From Methylocystis hirsuta (GTDB taxonomy: Bacteria; Pseudomonadota; Alphaproteobacteria; Rhizobiales; Beijerinckiaceae), in NCBI RefSeq assembly GCF_003722355.1, contig NZ_QWDD01000001.1:2046001-2110000 (forward strand): DNA of 64,000 bases. The letters run 5' to 3'. The notes beneath the pieces are model-generated. The model ran no database searches. It saw only the letters and a list, made by a program, of their open reading frames with translations, and was not told the origin of the DNA. Shown here piece after piece: positions 55,200 to 63,791 of the stretch. The position numbers and the translations under genes are program-made. Each line of letters opens with the position of its first letter. Position 1 is the first letter of the stretch.

Positions 55200-56017
55200 A
55201 ATTTTCCTTCCAAGACCTCCCGCGCCAGCGCGAGGCTATCGTCGAACAGCGATTTCGGAGCCGCGATGAGCATGTCGCGGGCGAGCGACGCGCGATTATA
55301 GGTGAGCGCGACGCCCTCCGGCTCGCTCAACATGGCGCCCGCTTCTGCGAGGAGAATATCCGCGGCGGCGATGTCCCAGTCGCGCGCATTGGGCGCGGCG
55401 ACCACGATATCATGCCGGCCGGAGGCGATATCGGCAAGCCGCAGCGCCAGCGAGGGCGTTCGCGGCGCCATCACGAATCCCCGTGGCGACGCCGCCAAGC
55501 GGTCCTGCATCGTACGAGGCGCGACGAGCGCTGCGCCGGCGATTTCCGCGCGCTGCGGCGCGATGAGGGGGGAGCCGTTGAGGAAGGCCCCGAGTCCGAG
55601 CGCCCCGACATAAGTCTCGCCCAGCGCCGGCGCGTGGATGATCCCGGCGACCGGCCGGCCGCCAACCACCAGAGCGATGGAAACCGACCAGCGCGCGTCG
55701 CCGCGCGAGAACGCCAGCGTTCCATCGATCGGATCGACGACCATCAAGGCGTCGCGCGTCAGGCGCTCGGCCGTGTCGGCGCTCTCTTCAGAAAGCCACG
55801 CTGCCTCGGGCGCGATCCGCGCCATCTCCTGGAACAGGAACCGATCGACCGCGAAATCGGCCTCGGTGACCGGCGAGCCGCCGTATTTGTAGGAAACCGC
55901 AGCGGTCGTCCGCTCGCCCGCGCGGAAATACGCCATGGCGATCTCGCCGGCCCTGCGCGTGACGCTCTCAAGTTGTGGAAGAAAAGCGGCGAGTTCCGCT
56001 TGGCTGGAGCCCATCAT
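55196..56017 (-). CDS. Inositol monophosphatase-family protein, CysQ-like 3'(2'),5'-bisphosphate nucleotidase
   Basis: 273 residues. Lithium-sensitive phosphatase motifs: GSPVTEADFAVD, WLSEES, DPIDGTLAFSRG and, near the C-terminus, ARDWDIAAADILLAEAG. Mg2+ ligands Glu, Asp, Asp and Asp are all present. Substrate (PAP or a sugar phosphate) not decidable. Heads a probable operon with DUF4170, waaA and lpxK. Two adjacent ATGs (56017, 56014) are possible starts; neither has a clear ribosome site. Confidence 0.9.
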   Translation of the reverse strand: MMGSSQAELAAFLPQLESVTRRAGEIAMAYFRAGERTTAAVSYKYGGSPVTEADFAVDRFLFQEMARIAPEAAWLSEESADTAERLTRDALMVVDPIDGTLAFSRGDARWSVSIALVVGGRPVAGIIHAPALGETYVGALGLGAFLNGSPLIAPQRAEIAGAALVAPRTMQDRLAASPRGFVMAPRTPSLALRLADIASGRHDIVVAAPNARDWDIAAADILLAEAGAMLSEPEGVALTYNRASLARDMLIAAPKSLFDDSLALAREVLEGKL

Positions 56018-56235
56018 GAAGAGGAGTAGGCGAGGCGCCGGCGGGCCGCAAGCAGGCGCGCTGCGCAGAATAGGAGCAATTTGAACGAATTCGTTTTCAT
56101 GGACTTCACCCTCATCGCCTAAATCATGCGTAGAAGCAATGATTTACGTGCTGTTCACCAGGCTTTTTAGCGCCTTCGCGGGCAGGCTGCGGCAATATGG
56201 GGCCGAGACGGAATTCAAGCCGCAAGGAGCGATCG

Positions 56236-56766
56236 ATGGTTGAGGCCAATACCGCGCGCCGGATCGAGGAAAATGTCTTTGTTCAGCGTGATCGCCGCGC
56301 CGACGGCGGGGCGCGGCGCATCCGCGTCACTCGGGACGACGTTTTGATCTCCCGTCGCTTCAGCGGCATCTCCATGGTCATCTCGGTGCCCGTCGCCGCC
56401 TATTGCGGCGTTGCGCTCGAGGTGCAGCCCGCGGACGACGGATCGGCGCGCTACGTTCTTTCGCTGGCGCACAGCGACCCGGACCTCGACATTCTTCTGA
56501 GCGAGACTCAAGACTGCGGCGCCGCCGCCTCCGACTGGCGTCACTGGGCGGCCTGGCTTGGGCTGCCGCGGGTCACCGAGGAGGATGGCGCGTTGCGCTC
56601 GCGCGAGAGCGTTGGCGAAGAGGTCGCCGCCGCCTTCGCGCGTCGGCGCTGCGAGACCAGTTTGGGCAAGCGTCGTCCACGATTTCTCATTCGCCGCAAG
56701 GCTGGCGACTCCCGCCGCACCAAGGTCGTGTATGGCGCAGAGCGCGAGATCATTTCTTATGAATGA
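56236..56766 (+). CDS. DUF6101-like protein
   Basis: 176 residues, soluble. Opening [21 protein letters not shown], given as [11 protein letters not shown] and [14 protein letters not shown], then [20 protein letters not shown] and a basic C-terminus. This matches a Rhizobiales family of unknown function as I recall it. Perfect AAGGAG before the ATG at 56236. Its 3' end overlaps the convergent CobW-like gene by 10 bases. Upstream gap (56018-56235) has only an AAATCAT/ATGATTT inverted repeat. Confidence 0.85.
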   Translation: MVEANTARRIEENVFVQRDRRADGGARRIRVTRDDVLISRRFSGISMVISVPVAAYCGVALEVQPADDGSARYVLSLAHSDPDLDILLSETQDCGAAASDWRHWAAWLGLPRVTEEDGALRSRESVGEEVAAAFARRRCETSLGKRRPRFLIRRKAGDSRRTKVVYGAEREIISYE

Positions 56767-57884
56767 AGCGTCTCCTGCGCGGCCGACGCGCCAAGGACGA
56801 TCTTCTCGAAGCCTTCGCGGATTTCCTGCTCCTTGAGCTTCCTGCCGATGAAGACGAGGCGCGATTCGCGCTTCTCTCCTTCTTTCCATTCTCGCTGCAA
56901 ATCGCCATCGAGGATCTGATGGACGCCTTGGAACACGAACCGCCGCGGCTCGTCCTTGAAGGCGATGATTCCCTTGCTGCGCAGAATGTCCGGTCCGTCG
57001 CGCTGAATCAGATCGTTCAGCCACGGAACGAATCGTTCAGGGTCGACCGGGCCGTCGTGGCGGATCGAGACGGAATGCATCTCGTCGTCATGGAAATGCT
57101 TCATCCCGGCGTGAGGCGCGTGATGATCTTCATGCGCATGGCCATGGCCATGCTGATGATCATGGTCGTGATGATCATGGCCGCAATCTGGACCGCATTC
57201 GTGATCATGGCCATCGTCATGGTCGTGACCCGACTCCTCGGCTTCGAGGAACGCCGGCTCGATCTCCAAAATCCGGTCGAGGTCGAAGGCGTTCCGCTCC
57301 AAAACCGCCTGCAGGGGAACGTCCGACCGCACCGCGCGATGTAAAGCGGCGTAAGGATTGATCGCGCGGATGCGGCCTTCGACTTCCGCGAGTTCATCGG
57401 CTGAAACGAGATCGGTTTTGTTCAAGACGATTACATCGGCGAAGGCGATCTGACTCTTCGCTTCCGGCGCGTCCTTCAGCCGTTCGCTGAGCCATTTGGC
57501 GTCGGCGACCGTCACCACCGCGTCGAGCCGCGCCGCCTCCTTGACGTCAGCGTCCATGAAGAACGTCTGCGCGACGGGCGCCGGATTGGCGAGCCCCGTC
57601 GTCTCGACGACGATCGCGTCGAACTTGCCGCGTCGGCGCATCAGGCCCTCGATGATGCGAATGAGATCGCCGCGCACGGTGCAGCAGATGCAGCCGTTGT
57701 TCATCTCGAAGACTTCTTCGTCGGCGCCGACGACAAGGTCATTGTCGATGCCGATCTCGCCGAATTCATTGACGATGACGGCGTAGCGCCGGCCATGCTG
57801 CTCGGTGAGAATGCGATTGAGAAGCGTCGTCTTGCCGGCGCCGAGATAGCCGGTGATGACGGTAACGGGGATTTTCTCGGTCAT
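56757..57884 (-). CDS. COG0523 (CobW/P47K) GTPase with His-rich loop, probable zinc metallochaperone
   Basis: 375 residues. Walker [10 protein letters not shown] at 12-20, metal motif C65-x-C67-C68, GTPase NKTD. A loop at about 232-270 has some 18 His with Asp and two Cys ([15 protein letters not shown]), then the CobW C-terminal domain from about 280. AGGAG six bases before ATG 57884. It follows znuA by 84 bases on the same strand, which with the Zur box at 60.67 kb points to zinc delivery under scarcity (ZigA/ZagA-like) rather than cobalamin synthesis. Confidence 0.93.
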   Translation of the reverse strand: MTEKIPVTVITGYLGAGKTTLLNRILTEQHGRRYAVIVNEFGEIGIDNDLVVGADEEVFEMNNGCICCTVRGDLIRIIEGLMRRRGKFDAIVVETTGLANPAPVAQTFFMDADVKEAARLDAVVTVADAKWLSERLKDAPEAKSQIAFADVIVLNKTDLVSADELAEVEGRIRAINPYAALHRAVRSDVPLQAVLERNAFDLDRILEIEPAFLEAEESGHDHDDGHDHECGPDCGHDHHDHDHQHGHGHAHEDHHAPHAGMKHFHDDEMHSVSIRHDGPVDPERFVPWLNDLIQRDGPDILRSKGIIAFKDEPRRFVFQGVHQILDGDLQREWKEGEKRESRLVFIGRKLKEQEIREGFEKIVLGASAAQETLHS

Positions 57885-57916
57885 TTTTTCTCCTACGGAG
57901 AAGGCCGTCGGCATTG

Positions 57917-57959
57917 GGCAGTCGGAACGCGTACATCCGATTGCCGACTACCGACTGCC
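57917..57959 (-). promoter_or_regulatory. Hairpin between znuA and the CobW-like gene
   Basis: Nine-base inverted repeat GGCAGTCGG / CCGACTGCC (57917-57925, 57951-57959) in the only real gap of the zinc operon. It might attenuate or process the transcript between the transporter and the GTPase. No T-tract on the minus strand. Confidence 0.4.
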
Positions 57960-57968
57960 TACTGCCGG

Positions 57969-58844
57969 TCACGGCGCCAGCGCTTTGGCCAGTTCTTTCA
58001 CATTATGACGCATCATGTCGATATAGGTTGCGCCATCGCCTTTGGCGTCCGACAGCGCATCGGAATAGAGGACCCCGCCGACTTGGGCGCCGGTCTCGCT
58101 GGCGATGCGCTTGGCGAGGCGCGGGTCGGCGACATTCTCGACAAAGACCGCCCGAACCTTATGCGCCCTGACCGCGTCGATGATCTTCGCCACGTCGCGG
58201 GCGCTGACGTCAGCCTCCGTCGACACGCCCTGCGGCGCGATGAATTCGACCCCGTAGCGCGAGGCGAAATAGCCGAAAGCGTCATGGGTCGAGACGACGC
58301 GGCGACGCTCCTGGGGAATGGCGGCGATCGCCTGCTGGATTTCGGCGTCGAGCGCGTCGAGCTTGGCGAGATAGGCGTCGGCGTTGGCCTTATAGGTCTG
58401 AGCCCCGTCAGGATCGACCGCCGTCAGCGCTTCCCGGATCGCCTCGACGTAAACTTTAGCGTTGGCGACGTCTTGCCAAGCGTGCGGATCCTGTCCCTCT
58501 TCGTCCTTTCGCGCAGTGACGCCTTTGCCTAAGGTGAACACCTCGCCCTTGCTTTTGGCGGCAGTGACGAGACGGTCGAGCCAGCCTTCAAATCCGAGCC
58601 CGTTGACGAAAATCAGCCGCGCGTGCGCGATGCTGCGGCCGTCGGCCGGACTGGGCTGGTAGACATGGGCGTCGCCGTCGGGTCCGACGATGGTGGTGAC
58701 GGCCACCCGGTCGCCGCCGACCTGTCGCACAAGATCGCCGATAATCGAAAAGCTGGCGACGACGGGAATTTTCTGCGCCTCCGCCATCGCTGGCGCGATA
58801 AATGCGGCGAATGAAAGCGCGAGCGCGCTGCGGCGTGTCAGCAT
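57969..58844 (-). CDS. znuA: Zinc/manganese ABC transporter, periplasmic binding protein (ZnuA-like)
   Basis: 291 residues. Signal peptide 1-23 with an RR near the start. Cluster A-I metal site: His60 (GDAHVYQPSP), His121 (DPHAWQDV), His187 (STHDAFGYF) and Asp262 (LYSDALSDAKGDG). The loop before His121 is short and acidic (KDEEGQ), not the His-rich loop of enteric ZnuA. Zinc is favoured over manganese by the Zur box and the GTPase neighbour. Four bases separate it from the permease. Confidence 0.92.
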   Translation of the reverse strand: MLTRRSALALSFAAFIAPAMAEAQKIPVVASFSIIGDLVRQVGGDRVAVTTIVGPDGDAHVYQPSPADGRSIAHARLIFVNGLGFEGWLDRLVTAAKSKGEVFTLGKGVTARKDEEGQDPHAWQDVANAKVYVEAIREALTAVDPDGAQTYKANADAYLAKLDALDAEIQQAIAAIPQERRRVVSTHDAFGYFASRYGVEFIAPQGVSTEADVSARDVAKIIDAVRAHKVRAVFVENVADPRLAKRIASETGAQVGGVLYSDALSDAKGDGATYIDMMRHNVKELAKALAP

Positions 58845-58848
58845 CGTT

Positions 58849-59718
58849 CTATCCTTCGAGATGCCGGCGCGGCCGCTTTAGCCGCAGCACGCCGCCGGCG
58901 CGGCCAAAAATCATCGAGAACAAATAGACGACGCCCGCGGCAAGAATGATGGCGGGTCCCGTCGGCGCGCTGGTCTCGTTGGAGAAGACGAGACCGCCGT
59001 AACAGCAGAGGGCGCCGATTGCCGCGGCGAGGGGCAGGGCGATGGCGAGATCGCGCGTCCACAACCGCGCCGCAGCGGCGGGAAGCATCATCACGCCGAC
59101 GGCCATCAGCGTGCCGAGCGCATGAAAGCCAGCGACGAGATTGAGCACCACCAGGGCGAGGAAGAGGAATGGCGTGAATTCGCCGAATGCGCTCGTCTGC
59201 CGCAAGAACAGAGGATCGAGCGTATCCAACACCAGCGCTCGGTAGAAAACCGCCAGCAGAATGAGGGTGAGCGTCGAGACGCCGACGAGCAGCAGAAGCG
59301 CGGCGTCGTCAAGTCCGACAACCGAGCCGAAGAGCACATGGAGCAGATCGACGTTTGAGCCGCGCAGCGAGACGAGCGTCACGCCCAGCGCCAGCGAGAC
59401 GAGATAGAAGGCCGCGAGCGACGCGTCTTCGCGCAGCGTCGTAAATCGGGAGGCCGCGCCGGCGGCGAGCGCGACGACGAGTCCGGCGAAGAGGCCGCCG
59501 AAGGTCATCGCCGGCAAAGACAGGCCGGCGACGAGATAGCCGACGGCGGCCCCGGGCAGGATCGCATGGGACAGCGCGTCGCCGGCAAGCGACATGCGTC
59601 GAAGGATCAAGAAGACGCCGAGCGGCGCGCCGGAAAGCGCGAGCGCCAGGGAGCCGACAAGCGCCCGTCGCATGAATTCATAATCGGCGAATGGCGTGAC
59701 GAAGACGTCAGTGAACAT
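58849..59718 (-). CDS. znuB: Zinc/manganese ABC transporter, permease (ZnuB-like)
   Basis: 289 residues with about eight transmembrane helices. RRMSLAGDALSHAILPG is the coupling helix, and the family's GFHALGTLMAVGVMMLPAAAARL follows late. ATG at 59718 (residues FTDVF) overlaps the ATPase stop by 11 bases; the frame is open further upstream but inside that gene. Confidence 0.93.
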   Translation of the reverse strand: MFTDVFVTPFADYEFMRRALVGSLALALSGAPLGVFLILRRMSLAGDALSHAILPGAAVGYLVAGLSLPAMTFGGLFAGLVVALAAGAASRFTTLREDASLAAFYLVSLALGVTLVSLRGSNVDLLHVLFGSVVGLDDAALLLLVGVSTLTLILLAVFYRALVLDTLDPLFLRQTSAFGEFTPFLFLALVVLNLVAGFHALGTLMAVGVMMLPAAAARLWTRDLAIALPLAAAIGALCCYGGLVFSNETSAPTGPAIILAAGVVYLFSMIFGRAGGVLRLKRPRRHLEG

Positions 59719-60520
59719 GCAGCTTATCTTCGGCGTCAAACTCATCGCGAAGACATTCGCGCGCGCGCGCGTCGAAGGCTTCCGACATGGCGCGCGCGCG
59801 GACGAGATTCTTTTCGCAAAGGGCGTCGCGCGTGTCGCCCCAGAATATACACTCGCGGGCAAGCAGCAGCGTGCGCGGGAAGGCGCGGCGGACAATGTCC
59901 AATTCGTGCAGAACGGCGACGACGGTGCGCCCTTCGGCGCGCCATCGCGCGATCAAGGCCAAAAGATCGTCGATCGTCGCTGCGTCGATCGCGCCGAAAG
60001 GCTCGTCGAGAAGAATGACCGGCTGATCCTGAACGATCAGCCGCGCGAACAGCGCCCGCTGCATCTGTCCCCCGGACAGGGTTTCGAGCGTTCGCGATTC
60101 GAAGCCGACGAGTCCGACCGTTTCGATCGCCGCGCCCACCCGAACCTGCTCGGCCGCGTTCAGCGCCCCGAAAAGACCGACGCGCGCCAGAGCGCCCATG
60201 GCCACGAAATCGCGCACATTGATCGGGAAAGCGCGGTCAATGTCGACGATCTGCGGCAGATAGGCGACGGCGCGCGGCGACAGGCCGCCGAAATGGATAT
60301 CTCCGCCAAGCGGCGTCAGCAGCCCGGCGAGCGCCTTGAGCAGCGTCGACTTGCCGGCGCCGTTCGGGCCGCAGACGGCGAGTCCTTCTCCGGGTGCGAT
60401 TTCGCCCTCAAGGTGATGAACCGCGGGGCGACGATCATAGCCGAGGGTGAGATTGACGAGCCGGATCGCCGGCGCATTGGCGGCCGCGCTCAATGCAGCG
60501 CCCAGTAGGCGCCGGCCCAC
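59708..60520 (-). CDS. znuC: Zinc/manganese ABC transporter, ATP-binding protein (ZnuC-like)
   Basis: 270 residues. Walker A GPNGAGKST, Q-loop YLPQ, signature LSGGQMQRALFARL, Walker B VILLDEPFGAID and switch His in VLHELD. Start is uncertain: GTG at 60520, or a TTG at 60493 that overlaps the stop of the small upstream frame as TTGA, which would allow coupling. Confidence 0.93.
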   Translation of the reverse strand: MGRRLLGAALSAAANAPAIRLVNLTLGYDRRPAVHHLEGEIAPGEGLAVCGPNGAGKSTLLKALAGLLTPLGGDIHFGGLSPRAVAYLPQIVDIDRAFPINVRDFVAMGALARVGLFGALNAAEQVRVGAAIETVGLVGFESRTLETLSGGQMQRALFARLIVQDQPVILLDEPFGAIDAATIDDLLALIARWRAEGRTVVAVLHELDIVRRAFPRTLLLARECIFWGDTRDALCEKNLVRARAMSEAFDARARECLRDEFDAEDKLHVH

Positions 60521-60657
60521 AAGGCCGCAAGAAGCAGCGTGGCGACGAAAACCCGGGCGCCGGCGGACGCTCCGAGAGCTGTGAGCCGCGCCTTTCGAGC
60601 GCCAGCGGCTGCGCCGGCGCGCACATGCTGGGGCAGGGCGCGTTCTTGCGTCGTCAT
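60490..60657 (-). CDS. Possible small membrane peptide heading the zinc operon
   Basis: 55 residues: a basic N-terminal half and one C-terminal transmembrane helix (about 36-54, VATLLLAALWAGAYW). It begins directly after the Zur box/promoter and its TGA overlaps a possible TTG start of znuC. No ribosome site is visible, so it may be leaderless, a leader peptide, or not expressed. Alternative in-frame starts at 60666 and 60672. Confidence 0.4.
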   Translation of the reverse strand: MTTQERALPQHVRAGAAAGARKARLTALGASAGARVFVATLLLAALWAGAYWALH

Positions 60658-60670
60658 GTCGAACATAGCC

Positions 60671-60689
60671 AATGTTATATTATAACGCC
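60671..60689. promoter_or_regulatory. Zur box
   Basis: AATGTTATATTATAACGCC, with the perfect palindrome GTTATA-T-TATAAC at its core (60674-60686). It agrees with the Zur consensus GTTATANTATAAC. On the minus strand the core contains TATAAT, a consensus -10, so bound Zur would block the znu promoter. On the plus side a 14-codon frame with AAGGAG starts at 60708; its reality is doubtful. Confidence 0.8.
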
Positions 60690-60931
60690 GAGGTTGAACA
60701 AGGAGTCATGCGCCTCACTAGCGCGGATAGGCGCCGGGGAGCGCCGCGCTAAGTATAGGTTGAGGCGCGTTCGCGCCACGTTTGCGCCAATCGGCCGTGG
60801 ACAGGGGAAGGCGATTCTGTTATCCCGTGCCGCACGGGTCAGGCGCTCCGTCAGCGCCCGGAGACCTATTCCATATTAAGGCCGCTCAACGACGGAGCCG
60901 TCGCGGCGGGTCCCAAACACAGGATGGATAC

Positions 60932-61168
60932 GTGCAAGTTCTCGTTCGCGACAACAATGTCGATCAGGCGCTCAAGGCTCTGAAAAAGAAGATGCAACGC
61001 GAGGGCATCTTCCGCGAAATGAAACTGCGCGGTCATTATGAAAAGCCGTCCGAGAAGCGCGCGCGCGAGAAGGCCGAGGCGGTCCGTCGCGCCCGCAAGC
61101 TGGCCCGCAAGAAGCTCCAGCGCGAAGGCCTGCTGCCGGTGAAGGCGAAGCCGGTCGGCGCCCGCTAA
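60932..61168 (+). CDS. rpsU: 30S ribosomal protein bS21
   Basis: 78 residues, basic. [20 protein letters not shown] then [20 protein letters not shown] is the bS21 core. Starts at GTG with AGGA at correct spacing; the longer open frame upstream is non-coding. C-terminal extension rich in Lys/Arg ([12 protein letters not shown]), usual in alphaproteobacteria. Confidence 0.96.
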   Translation: MQVLVRDNNVDQALKALKKKMQREGIFREMKLRGHYEKPSEKRAREKAEAVRRARKLARKKLQREGLLPVKAKPVGAR

Positions 61169-61228
61169 TCCGGCTAGAGCCGTCGAATTCTCGCCCGATT
61201 GCAAGCGCTTTTTAAAAATTGCGCATAG

Positions 61229-62149
61229 ATGAGACACGGGGAAGACGTGTTGCGGCTGGGAGGATCTGAAGGCGTGGGCTTTTGCCGTGCGGCGACGTTG
61301 CGTCGCCCAGCTTCGCTCCTATCTGGTCAGGCCCTAACGCGCGGCGCGGCGGCGCTCGCCATCGTCGCTCTGGCGGGCTGCGAAACCGCGAGCGGCATCC
61401 GGCCGCCGGGACGCGGCATCGCCGAGATCGCCGACACCGACCCGAACTCCGCCTCCGTCAACATTAATTCGCTCAGCGAAGTGATTCGGCGCAATCCGTC
61501 GAGCGCTGAGGCGTACGACACCCGCGGCGTCGCTTACGCTCGGGTCGGGCGGTTCCAGGAGGCGGTCGCCGACTTCACGCAGGCCATCAAGCTCGAGCCG
61601 AATAATTCGGCGGCCTACACCAATCGTGCGCTCGCGCTCCGCCAAATGGGCCAGAGCGACGCCGCCCGCGCCGACTTCGACCGAGCGATCGAAGTCAATC
61701 CCAAACATGCGCCGGCTTACGTCGGTCGCGCCAACCTGCTGCGCGCCCAGGGCAACCTTGATCAGGCGCTTGCCGATCTCGACCAGGCCATCCGCCTCAA
61801 TCCCGAAAGCGCGCAGGCGTTCCATGCGCGCGGGCTGATCCACCAGAAACACGGCGATGATGCGCGCGCCGTGACCGATTTCGACAACGCCATCGACCGC
61901 GATCCCTTTGCGGCGGCGCCCTACTTGGCGCGCGGCGAAAGCCTGGTCACGCTCGGCAAATACGACAAGGCGGTCGAGGATTTCAACGCCGCGCTCAACG
62001 TCGACAGCAAGAGCGCGCTCGCGTGGGCCTGGCTCGGCGTCGCTTACGACAAGAGCGGCAACCGCTCCAAGGCGCGGGAATCCTTTCAGCGCGCGCTCAC
62101 GCTCGATCCGCAGCAGCCCCTCGCCAAACAGGGCATGGGACGCGGCTAG
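61229..62149 (+). CDS. TPR-repeat lipoprotein
   Basis: 306 residues. Hydrophobic segment ALAIVALAGC gives a lipobox with lipidated Cys at about 51, after an unusually long N-terminal region; a later start (e.g. GTG 61274) may be right. Five or six TPR units follow (AYDTRGVAYARVGRFQEAVADF, shortened: GVAYARVGRFQEAV; ALAWAWLGVAYDKSGNRSKA). NlpI-like scaffold role likely. Confidence 0.88.
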   Translation: MRHGEDVLRLGGSEGVGFCRAATLRRPASLLSGQALTRGAAALAIVALAGCETASGIRPPGRGIAEIADTDPNSASVNINSLSEVIRRNPSSAEAYDTRGVAYARVGRFQEAVADFTQAIKLEPNNSAAYTNRALALRQMGQSDAARADFDRAIEVNPKHAPAYVGRANLLRAQGNLDQALADLDQAIRLNPESAQAFHARGLIHQKHGDDARAVTDFDNAIDRDPFAAAPYLARGESLVTLGKYDKAVEDFNAALNVDSKSALAWAWLGVAYDKSGNRSKARESFQRALTLDPQQPLAKQGMGRG

Positions 62150-62150
62150 C

Positions 62151-62261
62151 GCAGCTTCCGAAAAAGTTGACGGACTTTTTCGCTGAGAACCTGCTCCAAT
62201 ATTTTGATTTTGAGCGATTCTTATCGATCACTTGATTCCATGTGATCGGGAAGCGCTCTAG
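62151..62261. repeat. Intergenic repeat, family B copy 2
   Basis: Matches 38875-38988 block for block: TTCCGAAAAAGTTGAC, GACTTTTTCG, AACCTGCTCCAA, ATTTTGAT, GAGCGATTC, TATCGATCAC, CATGTGATCGGGAAGCGC and final CTCTAG. Fills the gap between the convergent TPR and terC genes. Its CTAG provides the TAG stop of terC. Confidence 0.85.
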
Positions 62262-62956
62262 TCTCGCGAGACGCGCTGATCCTCGCGCCATTGCCGGTAA
62301 ATCGCAATCGCGAAGGCGACGGCCAGCACCAGGACGCAGCCTGCAATCGAAAGCCCAAGTTCGAGCGCGCCGTGGTTCGTGACATGCACGAATGTGGGCA
62401 GGGCTGGGTCGGCGCCCGCCATGTCGCCCGCGACCCAGCCGAGAAGGCCTGCGCCGGCCCAGACCAGCGCCGGAAATCTCTCCAGCACCTTCAGCAGCGC
62501 GCCCGCGCCGAACATCACGATCGGCACCGAAACGAGAAGCCCGAAGACGATGAGATTGGTCGAGCCATGCGCCGCCGCCGCGATGGCGATCACATTGTCG
62601 AGCGACATCACGGCGTCCGCCATAATGATTGCGCCGACTGCGCTCCAGAGGTTGGGTTTGGCCTTGACGTCGGAATGCTCGGCTTCGTCGATCAGCAGTT
62701 TCACGGCGACGATGAGCAGCAGAATGGCGCCGACAATTTTCAGATAGGGAATCGCCATAAGCTCGACGACGACGAGCGTGAAAGCGATGCGCAGAATCAC
62801 GCCGCCAAGCGCGCCCAGAAATACGCCCCAGCGCCGCTGACGCACCGGCAGTTGCCGACACGCAAGCGCAATCAAAATTGCATTGTCGCCCGAGAGCAGC
62901 AGGTTGATCCAGATGATCTCGAAGACTTCCCAGCCAAGGCTGAATTCCGGAGACAT
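62258..62956 (-). CDS. TerC-family integral membrane protein
   Basis: 232 residues with about seven transmembrane helices. Two acidic in-membrane motifs, INLLLSGDNAILIALA near 17-32 and MADAVMSLDNVIAIAA near 112-127, are the TerC/YjbE signature for metal (manganese) export. The stop codon comes from the adjoining repeat element, so the last residues (REDQRVSRD) may have been changed by its insertion. Confidence 0.93.
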   Translation of the reverse strand: MSPEFSLGWEVFEIIWINLLLSGDNAILIALACRQLPVRQRRWGVFLGALGGVILRIAFTLVVVELMAIPYLKIVGAILLLIVAVKLLIDEAEHSDVKAKPNLWSAVGAIIMADAVMSLDNVIAIAAAAHGSTNLIVFGLLVSVPIVMFGAGALLKVLERFPALVWAGAGLLGWVAGDMAGADPALPTFVHVTNHGALELGLSIAGCVLVLAVAFAIAIYRQWREDQRVSRD

Positions 62957-63287
62957 GCGCGCTTCTTACCTGCCGGGCGAGGCCCATTGGTGCGACTGAT
63001 GACGAACGGAGTCGCTAGGACGATTCCGCCTTGGCGCAATCCGCCTGATGCATTGGCGATGGGCGACTGTGGCCACCTGATGACTGAAGCTTTTCATCTG
63101 GAGGCGCCGCACATCACGCACTTGCATTAGCGGCATTTTACCGAAGAAGGAAGACGTCGCTAAGCTTATGTAGACGCCGATTTTTGGTTTTTCGCGAGGA
63201 ACAAGGCGCTTCACCCTGTGTTCTTTTGGGAAAGGCGCGGCAAGTTCGACAATGGCGTCGGTTATGTGCGCGCTGCAGGAGGTTACT
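62957..63287. other. 331-bp stretch without a gene
   Basis: Divergent promoter space between terC and the PRC-barrel gene. No structure, repeat or credible frame noticed. Confidence 0.5.
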
Positions 63288-63686
63288 ATGGGCATGGCAC
63301 AGCCAAACGCCAACCTTATTTCCAGCGATAAGGTCGAAGGCACGGATGTGTATGACGCGGCCGGCAACAAGATTGGCGAAATCGATCACCTGATGATTGA
63401 TCGCGTCTCTGGTGCGGTTCGATACGCGATTATGACCTTCGGCGGCTTTCTTGGCATCGGCGAAGGCGAGCATCCCTTGCCCTGGAAGGCGTTCCGTTAC
63501 GACACCAATCTTGGCGGATACATCGCGGATGTGACGGAAGAGCAGCTGCAGAACGCTCCTGAATTCGCAGGCGAAGAAAGCTGGAGCGATCGCGATTGGG
63601 AAAGCCGGCTACACAGGAACTACGGGTCCTCCCCCTATTGGGAAGACACCGCGACGTCGACGATGTCGCGAGACCGTGACGTCTAA
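63288..63686 (+). CDS. PRC-barrel domain protein
   Basis: 132 residues. PRC-barrel at about 12-75: LISSDKVEGTDVYDAAGNKI, then GEIDHLMIDRVSGAVRYAIM and LGIGEGEHPLPWKAF. Acidic, Ser/Asp-rich tail. AGGAGGTTACT before the ATG fixes the start; 36 bases of open frame upstream are not used. Typical stress-related small protein of Rhizobiales. Followed by a perfect terminator. Confidence 0.92.
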   Translation: MGMAQPNANLISSDKVEGTDVYDAAGNKIGEIDHLMIDRVSGAVRYAIMTFGGFLGIGEGEHPLPWKAFRYDTNLGGYIADVTEEQLQNAPEFAGEESWSDRDWESRLHRNYGSSPYWEDTATSTMSRDRDV

Positions 63687-63717
63687 GTGACTTCGACCGA
63701 AGCGGGAACCCGCGGTA

Positions 63718-63749
63718 GGGCGGAGCCATAACTGGCTCCGCCCTTTTTG
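63718..63749 (+). terminator. Rho-independent terminator after the PRC-barrel gene
   Basis: Perfect twelve-base-pair stem AGGGCGGAGCCA / TGGCTCCGCCCT with loop TAAC, followed by four further T residues. Confidence 0.92.
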
Positions 63750-63791
63750 CCGCCTATATGGCGTCGAAGGGATATTCGAAAGGCCATTGAA

